A DNA stretch of 14,176 bases from Accumulibacter sp. (lineage in GTDB: Bacteria; Pseudomonadota; Gammaproteobacteria; Burkholderiales; Rhodocyclaceae): the NCBI GenBank assembly GCA_031284185.1, contig JAITAJ010000043.1:1-14176 (forward strand), given 5' to 3'. The notes beneath the pieces were generated by a model that saw only the letters and a list, made by a program, of their open reading frames with translations, did no database searches and had not been told where the DNA came from. Position numbers and translations under genes: made by a program. This document shows positions 1 through 6,893 of the stretch, piece after piece (position 1 is the stretch's first letter; every line of letters starts with the position of its first letter).

Positions 1-1
1 A

Positions 2-85
2 GCCGCCCAAACCGATGCCGTGGAGCTGGTCGCACGGCGTATCCTGATGAAGCATCGCCGGGCGTTCGAGGAGCTGGCGAAATGA
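2..85 (+). CDS. C-terminal end of a probable antitoxin (partial)
   Basis: An open frame enters from the left edge and ends at a TGA at 83-85, giving about 27 residues that finish RRILMKHRRAFEELAK. The stop overlaps the ATG of the following Doc-type toxin gene (ATGA at 82-85), the arrangement normal for a two-gene toxin-antitoxin operon with the antitoxin first. The visible tail is short, charged and helical in character, as antitoxin C-termini are. The DNA-binding N-terminal part lies outside the window, so its family (Phd/YefM, AbrB, ribbon-helix-helix) cannot be decided. The antitoxin role rests on context, not on a recognised motif. Confidence 0.55.
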   Translation, partial: AAQTDAVELVARRILMKHRRAFEELAK

Positions 86-390
86 TCTGCCTGTCGACGG
101 AACAGGTCCTGCTGCTCCACCGGATCACCGCCGAGGCCAGCGGCGGATCGGCCGGCGTGCGCGACGGGGGCTTGCTCGATTCGGCGCTCAACGCGCCGTT
201 CCAGACCTTCGGCGGGCAGGAACTCTATCCCTCGCTGGTCGGCAAGGCGGCGCGGCTGGGCTATTCACTGATCGCCAATCATCCCTTCGTCGATGGCAAC
301 AAACGCATCGGCGTTGGCGTCGCCGACGGGAGCCTGAGCACCGGCTTCGTTTCATCTGGCCGGTATGGGGTATGGGGCGGAATATTGTGA
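82..390 (+). CDS. Doc-type (Fic fold) toxin with internal deletion, probably inactive
   Basis: The 102-residue product begins as a typical death-on-curing (Doc) toxin: STEQVLLLHRITAEASGG, then RDGGLLDSALNAPFQTFGG, then the Fic/Doc active-site motif HPFVDGNKR at residues 67-75. Doc toxins phosphorylate EF-Tu. After GNKRIGV (residues 73-79) the protein jumps directly to GVADGSLS, which resembles the sequence normally found some 30-40 residues later near the Doc C-terminus; the remainder (TGFVSSGRYGVWGGIL) does not look like Doc. Family members are usually about 120-135 aa. An internal deletion followed by loss of frame explains this. It overlaps the upstream antitoxin tail by 4 nt. Recognition as Doc is firm; inactivity is inferred. 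Confidence 0.8.
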   Translation: MICLSTEQVLLLHRITAEASGGSAGVRDGGLLDSALNAPFQTFGGQELYPSLVGKAARLGYSLIANHPFVDGNKRIGVGVADGSLSTGFVSSGRYGVWGGIL

Positions 391-800
391 GAGCTGCGAG
401 AAGAAACGAAACATGAGCTTCGATCACGGCAATTACAGATTTGTACATCGAGGCTGGGAAGAGTGTCCCAGAACCTACGATTCCGCGCCAAGAATGAGAG
501 CCTATGGCCGGGCGTCCTCAAAAATGGGATATGCCTCGCTGTATGAATTGAATCGTTCTACTGAAACGCGCCATCGCGCCTTGACGACCACAAAGAAAGC
601 GGAACGGCAGCTGGCGCAAAAAATGATCCGTAATGAATTGAAGAATTCACTTGATTCGTAACGAACCTCAGTCATTTATCGTATCCCATGAGAAAATCTT
701 CCGAAGCGGGCGAGACGCCCGCGCTCCCCGTCTTTCCGCGGAAGAAGAGAATGGAGCGCGGGCGAATGACGATGGGGAATGCGCGGATATTCGTCGCGCC
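391..800. other. Low-GC gap between toxin remnant and the conserved gene
   Basis: Apart from the doubtful ORF at 413-661, nothing certain is present. Two similar 15-mers, ATGATCCGTAATGAA (624-638) and TTGATTCGTAACGAA (651-665), sit 27 nt apart and would encode the same peptide MIRNE if both were starts. At about 703-730 lies GCGGGCGAGACGCCCGCGC, a GC-rich inverted sequence of the kind scattered between genes in many proteobacteria. A 17-codon mini-ORF (751-804, preceded by GAAGAAGAGA) ends in a TGA that overlaps the ATG of the gene at 801. Confidence 0.5.
413..661 (+). CDS. Doubtful small ORF in a lower-GC stretch
   Basis: This 82-residue frame (MSFDHGNYRFVHRGWEECPR...) lies in DNA visibly richer in A/T than the rest of the window. 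It is hydrophilic, basic towards the end (TTTKKAERQLAQKMIRNELK), and has no domain I recognise. An in-frame ATG at 365 would add 16 residues including CESC but overlaps the Doc gene and has no ribosome binding site. The ATG at 413 has only a weak GAGAAG upstream. It may be a horizontally acquired small gene or chance. I do not assign a function. Confidence 0.3.
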   Translation: MSFDHGNYRFVHRGWEECPRTYDSAPRMRAYGRASSKMGYASLYELNRSTETRHRALTTTKKAERQLAQKMIRNELKNSLDS

Positions 801-1151
801 ATGATCGGCGTCTTCTACTATTTCGGCCAATGCGTCCATGCCCGCCCCGAAGCCCTGGACGGGGCGGAAGTCTATGGCGAATCGAAGACGACTTCGTTTT
901 CCCATCTCGAATTCTGGGAAAGCGAACTCAAGAAGAACATGCCCTGGGATTATGATTATTTTCCGCGCGGGCGGGTGGTTTACGGCCTGAAGACGAGGAA
1001 ACACACGCTGTACATCGACAGGTGCCTGAACGATCCGGAGATCATCCGGTCGATCGCGGCGGCGTTCGGATTGTCCGGAGAGAGCGGGTATGGCGTCCGC
1101 TTCGATGAGCATTACCAGTGCCGTCGATGCAACCGGGATTACATCGAATGA
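801..1151 (+). CDS. Conserved hypothetical protein (116 aa)
   Basis: A soluble 116-residue protein starting MIGVFYYFGQCVHARPEAL. It carries a PRGRVVY segment followed by TLYIDRCLNDPEIIRSIAAAFGL and ends with a probable metal-binding tail, DEHYQCRRCNRDY (CxxC). I recall similarly organised small proteins (PRGRVVY, then an acidic/cysteine segment, then DEHYxC) annotated as hypothetical in diverse bacteria, but know of no established function. The ATG at 801 is chosen because homology-like composition begins there; the frame is open upstream, but that part reads as repeat-derived sequence (RSGRDARAPRL). A mini-ORF stop overlaps this start. No membrane segment or signal peptide is visible. Confidence 0.7.
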   Translation: MIGVFYYFGQCVHARPEALDGAEVYGESKTTSFSHLEFWESELKKNMPWDYDYFPRGRVVYGLKTRKHTLYIDRCLNDPEIIRSIAAAFGLSGESGYGVRFDEHYQCRRCNRDYIE

Positions 1152-1181
1152 GGGCCTGGGCGGACACGGAAATCCGCCCCC

Positions 1182-1225
1182 GACGCCTTCGGCATCACGA
1201 CACCCGGTCAAACGCATCCTGGAAA
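1182..1225. repeat. Dispersed 44-bp repeat, copy 1
   Basis: Contains GCCTTCGGCATCACGAC (1185-1201) followed by CCCGGTCAAACGCATCCTGG. It matches the segment starting at 1596 at about 37 of 44 positions. Read on the minus strand both copies give a peptide RMR(F/L)xGxRDAEG(I/V), a phrase typical of over-predicted repeat ORFs. Confidence 0.65.
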
Positions 1226-1595
1226 CAAGGTCATCGCTCGGGCTGCCCGCCTTGCCCGGCTCGCAGGGACGGGCGCGAAACTCGGCGCTTCGCGTCGACA
1301 TTGCGGAGCTGTCCGCGAAACAGCGGGTCATTCCTTGGCCCGCCGAATCCGGAGTTTGCCGAACGAACCCAGGCATGGTTTGCCGTTGCCGGAGAAGGGA
1401 AACGGCCGTCGAGAGGATTCCGGGCGCTTAGCCGAAGCCAAAACCTGTTCTCGTCCCCGCCCGTCTCATGGGCATAGGTACCCCCCTGATTCAGCGTGAA
1501 AAAACAGGGGATTTCCGCAGGGCGCGCCGCCTCGGAAGCCGCGACGGCGGCGCGAAATCCGCCACGACGGGCGCGGGCCATGCCCCCTGCAAGCG

Positions 1596-1639
1596 GATGC
1601 CTTCGGCATCGCGACTCCCGATGAAACGCATCCTGAAAA
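1596..1639. repeat. Dispersed 44-bp repeat, copy 2
   Basis: Contains GCCTTCGGCATCGCGAC (1599-1615) followed by CCCGATGAAACGCATCCTGA, the same layout as the copy at 1182 and in the same orientation, 414 nt away. A GC-rich segment precedes both copies. Confidence 0.65.
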
Positions 1640-1771
1640 AATATCTTTCCCCTGGATACCTGTGTTCACGGGGGGCGGAGATCCCGGCATGGCTTTCCCG
1701 TTGGGCGCGAGCGCGTCATCTTTTGGCGCGCGCCGTCCGATCCCCCGGCCGTCCATGTGCGACACGATACG

Positions 1772-1868
1772 TCGGTTTGCGGCGCTTCACGCCGGGGGAG
1801 GAACGAAAAACCGAGCGCTCGGTTTCTCTGTCATCTGTCATCTGTCTTCTCAAGGTTCTGTCCTCTGC
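1772..1868 (-). repeat. Heptamer-hairpin repeat, copy A
   Basis: In minus-strand order: a heptamer tract (CAGATGACAGATGACAGA and neighbours, 1826-1868), the palindrome AAACCGAGCGCTCGGTTT (1808-1825), then CCCCCGGCGTGAAGCGCCG (1779-1797). The same order of parts occurs in the copies at 9255-9400 and 11295-11400. The tract overlaps the 3' end of the thioesterase gene. The outer second arm is missing. Confidence 0.75.
1806..1825 (-). terminator. Probable intrinsic terminator of the aryl polyene operon
   Basis: A perfect 18-nt palindrome, AAACCGAGCGCTCGGTTT, lies 25 nt past the thioesterase stop. On the minus strand it is followed by further Ts (GGTTTTTCG), giving a hairpin plus U-tract. The inner turn of a perfect palindrome costs a few pairs, but the arrangement fits a rho-independent terminator. 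It is also the core of repeat copy A. Confidence 0.5.
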
Positions 1869-2284
1869 TTCCCCAGTTTTTCGAGCAGCGCGTCCGGACT
1901 TGCCAGGCGCATTTCGCCCGTGCGCATGTCGACGGCGACCTGTATGGTGTAGCCGCGCGTGAGCCGTTTTCCGGTTTCCGCGTCGTGGATCAGGTAATCG
2001 ATTTTGAGCCGGTTTTCCCACTCCGTGAGGAAAGCGTCGACCTCGATGCGCTGGCGGTAGCGCAGCGGCTGCGCATAGCGGACGAAAAGCTCGATCACCG
2101 GCCAGGCGTAGCCCGAAGCCTTCATCTCCGGATAGTCGTAGCCGAGCGAGCGCAGCAGCTCGTTGCGCGCCCGCTCGAAGTAGCCCGCGTAGTGCCCGTG
2201 CCAGCAGATTTCCAGCGGATCGATGTCCTGGAAGGGAATTTCCAGCGTCACGCCATGACGCCAGCGGCTTTGCGGATTTCTCAT
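1850..2284 (-). CDS. Hotdog-fold acyl thioesterase of the aryl polyene cluster
   Basis: A 144-residue 4HBT (YbgC/FadM-like) thioesterase expected to hydrolyse acyl-ACP or acyl-CoA thioesters in the cytoplasm, as release or editing enzyme for the polyene chain. The diagnostic segment FQDIDPLEICWHGHYAGYFE occupies residues 18-37, with the Asp at 20 or 22 in the place of the YbgC catalytic Asp; LKIDYLIHDAETGKRLTRGY is the usual central strand pair. Length is normal. Its ATG overlaps the stop of the upstream acyltransferase (ATGA, 2281-2284), so it is translationally coupled. The last residues (KQRTEP) and the TGA stop are encoded by repeat copy A. It is the final gene of the operon. It probably corresponds to ApeK of E. 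coli. Confidence 0.85.
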   Translation of the reverse strand: MRNPQSRWRHGVTLEIPFQDIDPLEICWHGHYAGYFERARNELLRSLGYDYPEMKASGYAWPVIELFVRYAQPLRYRQRIEVDAFLTEWENRLKIDYLIHDAETGKRLTRGYTIQVAVDMRTGEMRLASPDALLEKLGKQRTEP

Positions 2285-3228
2285 CTTTCACTGTCCGAAT
2301 TTTGCCCGCCCGGCGCTTGCCAGAAGGGGAAGAAATTGAACCATTGCAGCGGGTATTTGCGGCATTCTCCGGCCAACGCGGCGGCATAAGCCTCGAGGTA
2401 GGGGCGAAGCGCCGCCTCGCGCGTCCCGCGCGGCAGAACGACGCGCTCGGCCAGCAGACGCACGGTGACGGCGAAATCCCGGGCGCGGCGGGCGCTGAAC
2501 ATCATGAACACGGGACAGGCCAGCGCGGCGGCGAGAATGTACGGCCCCACCGGAAAATACGCGCTCCCGCCGAGAAAGGACGCGGCGAGCGTGGAACCGC
2601 CCGGCGTGGGCGGGACGCGATCCCCGGCGATGACCACGAGACCGCCGCCGGAAATGTGTTCGGACAGCCGCATGGCCGTGGACAGGCCGATGCCGCCGAC
2701 CTCGATCATCTCGATCCCCATTTCGGGATCCATCGATTTCAGGATCCGGTTGAAGCGCTCGGCATTCCGGGTATGCGCGAGCAGCAGGAGTCTGAGGCCG
2801 CCGTGACGGTCGTGCGAGAGCCTGCGGCACAGTTCCGGGTTTCCGAAGTGCGCGGTGATGATGAGCGCGCCGCGCTTTTCGCCGATCAGGCGTTCGAGAT
2901 GATCGACGCCTTCGGCGGTGTAGGGCGCGTCCCAGGCCCTGCCCGGATCGGACGCCGCGAGCTTGACGGCGATCGTTTCTCCGAAGCTCATGAAATGACG
3001 GAAGCTGTTGCGCAGGGTGGGCGGCGGCGTCGCGCCTCCGCTCGCCTCATGCAGCCGGGCAAGGTATTCCAGCGAGGCGCGCCGGGCGGGGCCGTTGCCG
3101 AGGAAAAACCAGGGCATCAGGCCGTGGAGCAGCGCGCGGAACAAGGCCGCGCCGCCACGCCGGTAAACCCAGAACAGAAAACGCATGCCGCCGGAAAAAC
3201 CGGCCTCTTCGATTCGCGCCCAGTGCAT
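2281..3228 (-). CDS. LpxL/HtrB-like lipid acyltransferase of the aryl polyene cluster
   Basis: A 315-residue member of the lipid A biosynthesis acyltransferase family, thought to acylate the lipid carrier of the polyene at the inner membrane. Visible landmarks are the early segment RFLFWVYRRGG, the catalytic HX4E motif as HFGNPE (residues 127-132, after ALIITA), AGDRVPP (201-207), FPVGPYILAAALACPVF (225-241) and the family-typical C-terminal YPLQWFNFFPFW (292-303). The ATG at 3228 is chosen because it follows the glycosyltransferase stop by one nucleotide and has GGGAAG upstream; the frame is open further upstream only as a shadow of the glycosyltransferase. In some other clusters these two activities are on one polypeptide. 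Confidence 0.88.
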   Translation of the reverse strand: MHWARIEEAGFSGGMRFLFWVYRRGGAALFRALLHGLMPWFFLGNGPARRASLEYLARLHEASGGATPPPTLRNSFRHFMSFGETIAVKLAASDPGRAWDAPYTAEGVDHLERLIGEKRGALIITAHFGNPELCRRLSHDRHGGLRLLLLAHTRNAERFNRILKSMDPEMGIEMIEVGGIGLSTAMRLSEHISGGGLVVIAGDRVPPTPGGSTLAASFLGGSAYFPVGPYILAAALACPVFMMFSARRARDFAVTVRLLAERVVLPRGTREAALRPYLEAYAAALAGECRKYPLQWFNFFPFWQAPGGQNSDSER

Positions 3229-3229
3229 C

Positions 3230-3988
3230 CTAACTTCCCTTGCCGAAATGGCGGGCGGCGAGGAGCGGCAGGCGCGAAAGCATCCCGAAAAAGAGCCGCG
3301 CGTGCATGGCCGATAGGCGCAGGTTGTCCCGCCAGAGGCGGAAATGCGAAATCCCGCCCGGCGGATAGCGGACCGCCACCGGCAGGTTGAGGATGGGCAC
3401 GCCCGCCCAGGCGAGCCGGACGATGACCTCGGTGTCGAAATCCATGCGCGTCGCGTGGCGCAGCGCGGGCAGGAGCGGCAGGGTCGCCGCGAGCGGATAC
3501 ACGCGGAAGCCGCACATCGAATCCCGGATGCTCCGGGACAAGGTGTTGATCCACACCCAGACATGGGTGATGTAGCGCGCGAACAGGCGTCCCCTGGGCA
3601 CGCTCGCGTCGTAGCGCGGAAAACCGGCGATGATCGCGCCGGGGTTGGCCGCCGCCGCCGAAAGGAAGCGCGGGATGGCTGCCGGGTCGTGCTGCCCGTC
3701 GGCATCGACCTGCAGGGCGTGGGTTGCGTGAAGTTCGCCGGCCAGGACGAGCCCCGTCATCACCGCCGCGCCCTTGCCGCGGTTTTCTTCGTGCCGCGCA
3801 AGGACGACGGGCGGCTTCGAGGGATCGTCCGGCAGACGCGCCGCGAGATCGTCCAGCAGACGCGCCTCGTCCGCGTCGCTGCCGTCGTCGACGAGGATGA
3901 CCGGCAGGCCGTTTCCGCGCAGGGCGCGCAGCACCTCTCCCACGGCGCCGGCGTGATTGAACACGGGAACCACGGCGACGGCCTTCAT
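3230..3988 (-). CDS. Family 2 glycosyltransferase of the aryl polyene cluster
   Basis: A 252-residue GT-A fold glycosyltransferase, probably transferring a sugar to the polyene lipid at the cytoplasmic face. Landmarks are the N-terminal VAVVPVFN (4-11), VDDGS (33-37), the metal/nucleotide-binding DADGQHD (95-101), DSMCGFRVYP (156-165) and MDFDTEVIVRLAWAGVPI (182-199), all standard for the DPM/polyprenol-like branch. No C-terminal membrane helices are evident. The start at 3988 is supported by the ATGA overlap with the stop of the ligase-dehydratase gene (3985-3988); an in-frame ATG at 4033 lies inside that gene. It ends one base before the acyltransferase ATG. The sugar donor cannot be read from sequence. 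Confidence 0.88.
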   Translation of the reverse strand: MKAVAVVPVFNHAGAVGEVLRALRGNGLPVILVDDGSDADEARLLDDLAARLPDDPSKPPVVLARHEENRGKGAAVMTGLVLAGELHATHALQVDADGQHDPAAIPRFLSAAAANPGAIIAGFPRYDASVPRGRLFARYITHVWVWINTLSRSIRDSMCGFRVYPLAATLPLLPALRHATRMDFDTEVIVRLAWAGVPILNLPVAVRYPPGGISHFRLWRDNLRLSAMHARLFFGMLSRLPLLAARHFGKGS

Positions 3989-5679
3989 GGCGCGGCGGCC
4001 GGTTTTCTCGGCGCGAATATCCCGCGCGAGCACGGCTTGCCATCCAGGATGTAGCGGAACTCGAGTTCGCTCCCGCCGCGCCGCCGGGAAAGCTCCAGCC
4101 TCGGACTGTCGCCGGGCCGGATCAGGTTCTGGAATTTGAGTCTGGAAACGTTCGAGGCCGTGGCGTCGAAACCGAAATACACTCGCCCGTAGTGCGCCGC
4201 CCAGTCGATCTGCACCACGCCGGGCAAGACCGGCAGATCGGGGAAATGCCCTTCGAACCAGACGAGATCGGCGGGCATCCTGAGCAGAAGCGCCACCCCG
4301 TCTTCGACCGCGCCGGGAATTTCCTCGGCACGCGGGAATTCGGGCGCGAACAGGCGTTCGAGATCGCCTTGCGTCGTCTTGCCCATCTCGTTGGCCGGAA
4401 AGTTTTCCACGTACCGCCAGCGGCGCGGCATGGCCAGCGGATCGAGCCGGTCGGCAAGGCGTGAGCGCAGACGCGCGTTGAAGCGGATTTTCTTCTCCGC
4501 CGTGAGTTTCCGGCGGCCCTCCGGGCCAAGGATGACGACCGCGGCGAGAATGAGCCTCTCCCCTTGCGCGCCCGGCAAGGGCAGCACGCGCGCTTCGGCC
4601 ACTTCCGGCAGGCGGGCGAGTTCCCGCTCGACCTGATCGGGTGAAATTCTTTTCTCGCCGATTTTCACCAGGCGGTCGGCCCGCCCCAGGAGTTCCAGCC
4701 CGCGTTCGTCCAGGCGGGCGAGATCACCGGAGAGAAAGCCGCTCATCCGCTCGGATTCGGGCAAGAGCGGAGAATGAATCAGGAGCCGGGACGAGCCTTC
4801 CTCCAGGGCGAGGCGTACTCCCGGCATCGGCTGCCACGGCTGACCGACTGTGCGGCGCGCCACGGCGCCGGTTTCGGTGCTGCCGTAAATTTCGTGGAGC
4901 GGCGCGCACAGATGCTCGGATGCCGCGCATGCCGCCTCCGGCGCCAGCGGACTGCCGGCCGATGTCGCCATCCTCCAGCGCACGCCGGACGACCGCGGCG
5001 CATCCGGCAAGTGCCTGAGAAAAGTCGGCGCCGAGACGAGCGCGTAATCGGCGGGCGGCAAACGGCCGGCGTCCTCGGGGTAGCGGAGTTTTTCCACGAC
5101 GAAGGGACGCCCGGCGGCAAGCGGCCAGAACAGGAAGAAGGGCAGGCCGTACATGTGTTGATGCGGCACGCTGGCGACGAAACGGGTTTCCGGCGTCAGC
5201 TCGCCGCCGAAGGATCGCTCCAGCATGTCGGCCTCGGCGCGCAGCTGGGACAGGCTTTTTCCGATCAGCGACGGCGTGCCGGTGGATCCCGACGTATATG
5301 ACATCACGCCGGGGCAGCCGTGATCGATCACGGGATCTTCCCCGGTTTCGCCGGCCCACGACGCCAGGGCATTTTCCGCGTTACCGGCCCCGACCCAAGG
5401 CATCGGCAGCGCTTCGCGCGTCACGGGCAGATCGTCGCCGGGCAGCGCGACCGTGAGGCCCAGCGACCAGCCCGCCAGCAGCCAGACCGCGAAACGGCAG
5501 GCATCCGGCTCATGCAGCGCGAAGCCCGGACGCCCGCCGGCATTGCCCGGATGGAGCCTTGCCAGCGCGCGCCGCGCCGCCGCGACATCGGCGCAAAATT
5601 CCATCCGCGAGACGGCCCGCCCGGCGCGATACGCCACCGGCCCGCCCGTTTCCGGCAAGACCCGGCGGCGTTCATCCAT
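3985..5679 (-). CDS. Acyl-ACP/CoA ligase fused to a hotdog dehydratase
   Basis: A 564-residue two-domain protein. Residues 1 to about 445 are an ANL-family adenylating enzyme: A3 core YTSGSTGTPSLIGKS (128-142), A5 YGSTETG (265-271), an A7-A8 region with SGDL (317-320) and RADRLVKIGEKRISP (333-347), and the catalytic lysine in EMGKTTQGDL (Lys434). It should activate an aromatic starter acid for ACP loading. Residues from about 463 form a FabA/FabZ-like dehydratase with GHFPDLPVLPGVVQID (477-492), His478 being the expected catalytic base. In E. coli the equivalent functions (ApeH and ApeI) are separate proteins. Its ATG overlaps the upstream membrane protein gene by 8 nt; its stop overlaps the glycosyltransferase ATG. 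Confidence 0.88.
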   Translation of the reverse strand: MDERRRVLPETGGPVAYRAGRAVSRMEFCADVAAARRALARLHPGNAGGRPGFALHEPDACRFAVWLLAGWSLGLTVALPGDDLPVTREALPMPWVGAGNAENALASWAGETGEDPVIDHGCPGVMSYTSGSTGTPSLIGKSLSQLRAEADMLERSFGGELTPETRFVASVPHQHMYGLPFFLFWPLAAGRPFVVEKLRYPEDAGRLPPADYALVSAPTFLRHLPDAPRSSGVRWRMATSAGSPLAPEAACAASEHLCAPLHEIYGSTETGAVARRTVGQPWQPMPGVRLALEEGSSRLLIHSPLLPESERMSGFLSGDLARLDERGLELLGRADRLVKIGEKRISPDQVERELARLPEVAEARVLPLPGAQGERLILAAVVILGPEGRRKLTAEKKIRFNARLRSRLADRLDPLAMPRRWRYVENFPANEMGKTTQGDLERLFAPEFPRAEEIPGAVEDGVALLLRMPADLVWFEGHFPDLPVLPGVVQIDWAAHYGRVYFGFDATASNVSRLKFQNLIRPGDSPRLELSRRRGGSELEFRYILDGKPCSRGIFAPRKPAAAP

Positions 5680-6226
5680 GAGGCGCTTCCCGCATGACGT
5701 GGCGGCGGATCAGCCATTCCCCCGCGAACATGCCGCCCATCAAAAGATACGAAACACAGCCGCTGTAGATCGCCCAGGCTTTTTCACCCAGCCCGATGCT
5801 CCACAGCGTGAGCGCGATGTTCACCACGAAGAACACGCACCAGGCCTGCGTCACGCGCCGCGTGTAGCGCACGCCCCGTGGCGGAAGATCCGGATCGGCC
5901 CTTCGCGCGAGGCGCTCGACGATGCTCTGCTCCTGCGCGAGACTGCCCGCGAAGAGGCACAGGAAAAGGAGGCTGATCAGCACGGGATAATATTGAAGCG
6001 ATACGGCGCTGCGGAATACGAGCGCCAGAACGCCCATCGCCGCGGCGAGCGCGCCCGGCAGCCATCCCATGCGCGAAGACGCGGCGGAAAACAGCGGCAT
6101 CCCGCGGCGCGGCAGGGCCAGCGGCAAGAGGACGAACCCGCATGGCCAGAACGGCCAGTCCCGCCAGAGACAAATCCAGAACATCGAGGGCAGGAGCAAA
6201 GCGGCGGCGGCAAACCGGCCCGGCAT
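5672..6226 (-). CDS. COG4648-type polytopic membrane protein of the aryl polyene cluster
   Basis: A 184-residue integral membrane protein with about five or six hydrophobic segments (approximately residues 5-20, 25-39, 54-72, 78-97, 125-145, 149-169) and a basic tail, EWLIRRHVM. It matches the predicted membrane protein always found between the ACPs and the ligase in these clusters; its biochemical role is not established. The ATG at 6226 shares its A with the stop of the second ACP (TGATG, 6224-6228), so translation is coupled. The C-terminal end overlaps the ligase gene by 8 nt. Length is close to family members I recall. An active site cannot be assigned. Confidence 0.75.
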   Translation of the reverse strand: MPGRFAAAALLLPSMFWICLWRDWPFWPCGFVLLPLALPRRGMPLFSAASSRMGWLPGALAAAMGVLALVFRSAVSLQYYPVLISLLFLCLFAGSLAQEQSIVERLARRADPDLPPRGVRYTRRVTQAWCVFFVVNIALTLWSIGLGEKAWAIYSGCVSYLLMGGMFAGEWLIRRHVMREAPHG

Positions 6227-6474
6227 CAGCCCCCCTTGGAAAAACCGCAGACGACGTCGACGATGTCGCCCACGGTACGGATTTTCTTGAACTCATCCGG
6301 CATCAGCTGCCGGCCGGTCCGCTTCTTGAATTCGACCGCAAGGTCGATGGCGTCGATGCTGTCGATGTCGAGATCCTGATAGAGATCGGCTTCGGGAGTG
6401 ATTTTTTCCGCGTCGATCTCGAAGAGTTCGACGAGGAGCTGCCGGATCAAGCCATAAGCGGAGTTTCTGTCCAT
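6226..6474 (-). CDS. Acyl carrier protein 2 of the aryl polyene cluster
   Basis: An acidic 82-residue acyl carrier protein. The phosphopantetheine attachment serine is Ser39 in LYQDLDIDSIDAIDLAVEFK, and the flanking four-helix pattern is intact up to IRTVGDIVDVV. It starts 23 nt after the first ACP stop, with GGGAGAGG as ribosome binding site. Two non-identical ACPs in tandem are a hallmark of aryl polyene clusters, where one is thought to carry the starter and the other the growing chain; which is which cannot be read here. It is probably one of the pair equivalent to ApeE/ApeF. Confidence 0.9.
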   Translation of the reverse strand: MDRNSAYGLIRQLLVELFEIDAEKITPEADLYQDLDIDSIDAIDLAVEFKKRTGRQLMPDEFKKIRTVGDIVDVVCGFSKGG

Positions 6475-6497
6475 TTTTTGCCTCTCCCGCTGTCCGG

Positions 6498-6767
6498 TCA
6501 GCGTGTCCGGTTTGCCGCGACGTAATCGGCCAGCGCGCGCGCCGAGGCGAAAATCTTGCGCGTTTCCTCGGTTTCGGCGGAAATTTTCAGTCCATACCGC
6601 TTCTGCAACCCGACTCCCAGCTCCAGCGAATCGATGGAATCCAGTCCCAGCCCCTCGCCGAACAAGGAGTCGTCGTCCCCGATGTCTTCGGGCGTCACGT
6701 CTTCCATATTCAGCGCTTCGATGATGAACACCTTGATTTCGTGTATCAGATCCTCTTGCGTCGCCAT
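6498..6767 (-). CDS. Acyl carrier protein 1 of the aryl polyene cluster
   Basis: An acidic 89-residue acyl carrier protein with the modified serine at Ser44 (GEGLGLDSIDSLELGVGLQ) and a terminal ALADYVAANRTR helix. The ATG at 6767 follows AAAGGA at a good distance. The 126-nt space before it is the largest in the operon and contains the palindrome TTTGATCAAA (6776-6785), so an internal promoter or processing site is possible here. DSIDSLEL rather than the usual DSLD is characteristic of ACPs in these secondary-metabolite loci. Its partner ACP follows 23 nt later. Confidence 0.9.
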   Translation of the reverse strand: MATQEDLIHEIKVFIIEALNMEDVTPEDIGDDDSLFGEGLGLDSIDSLELGVGLQKRYGLKISAETEETRKIFASARALADYVAANRTR

Positions 6768-6893
6768 GCCATTCCTTTGATCAAAAATCGGTTCCGGCCG
6801 CCTTCCCTTTCAGGGGAGCGCGTTATCGCCCGGTACGAGCGTGGATCGAAGCGATGAGCCGGGTCACGGGAAAAGGCGCATGATACCAAGTCC
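6768..6893 (-). other. 126-nt intra-operon gap
   Basis: This is the only sizeable gap in an otherwise overlapping operon. It holds the palindrome TTTGATCAAA (6776-6785) directly upstream of the ACP ribosome binding site, and a short stem TCCC/GGGA around 6805-6820. No convincing -35/-10 pair is seen. Differential ACP expression or mRNA processing would be a reason for the gap, but this is inference. Confidence 0.4.

Larger units (their letters stand above)
1152..1805. other. Gene-poor stretch with repeat remnants
   Basis: No frame here has a protein-like composition. Directly after the gene at 801 there is a hairpin GGGCGGA/TCCGCCC (1158-1164 and 1173-1179, 8-nt loop) without a T-tract. Two copies of a roughly 44-bp dispersed repeat lie at 1182 and 1596. 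Around 1270-1345 are several short inverted sequences (for example GCGAA...TTCGC at 1277-1295). CCCCTG...CAGGGG at 1486-1513 is another weak stem. The segment looks like accumulated intergenic repeats rather than a decayed gene. Confidence 0.5.

Noticed and set aside
672..1376. Minus-strand open frame (234 codons) opposite the conserved gene at 801
   Set aside because: Its composition is low-complexity and includes repeat-derived peptides (GSAGVSPASEDF, RMRLTGCRDAEG); the opposite strand holds the more protein-like sequence.
1662..1952. Plus-strand ORFs running through repeat copy A into the thioesterase region
   Set aside because: They have no ribosome binding site or domain and are mostly antisense to the thioesterase and repeat sequence.
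2302..3390. Plus-strand open frame (362 codons) opposite the acyltransferase
   Set aside because: It mirrors a clear LpxL-like acyltransferase with intact motifs; the antisense product has no recognisable features.
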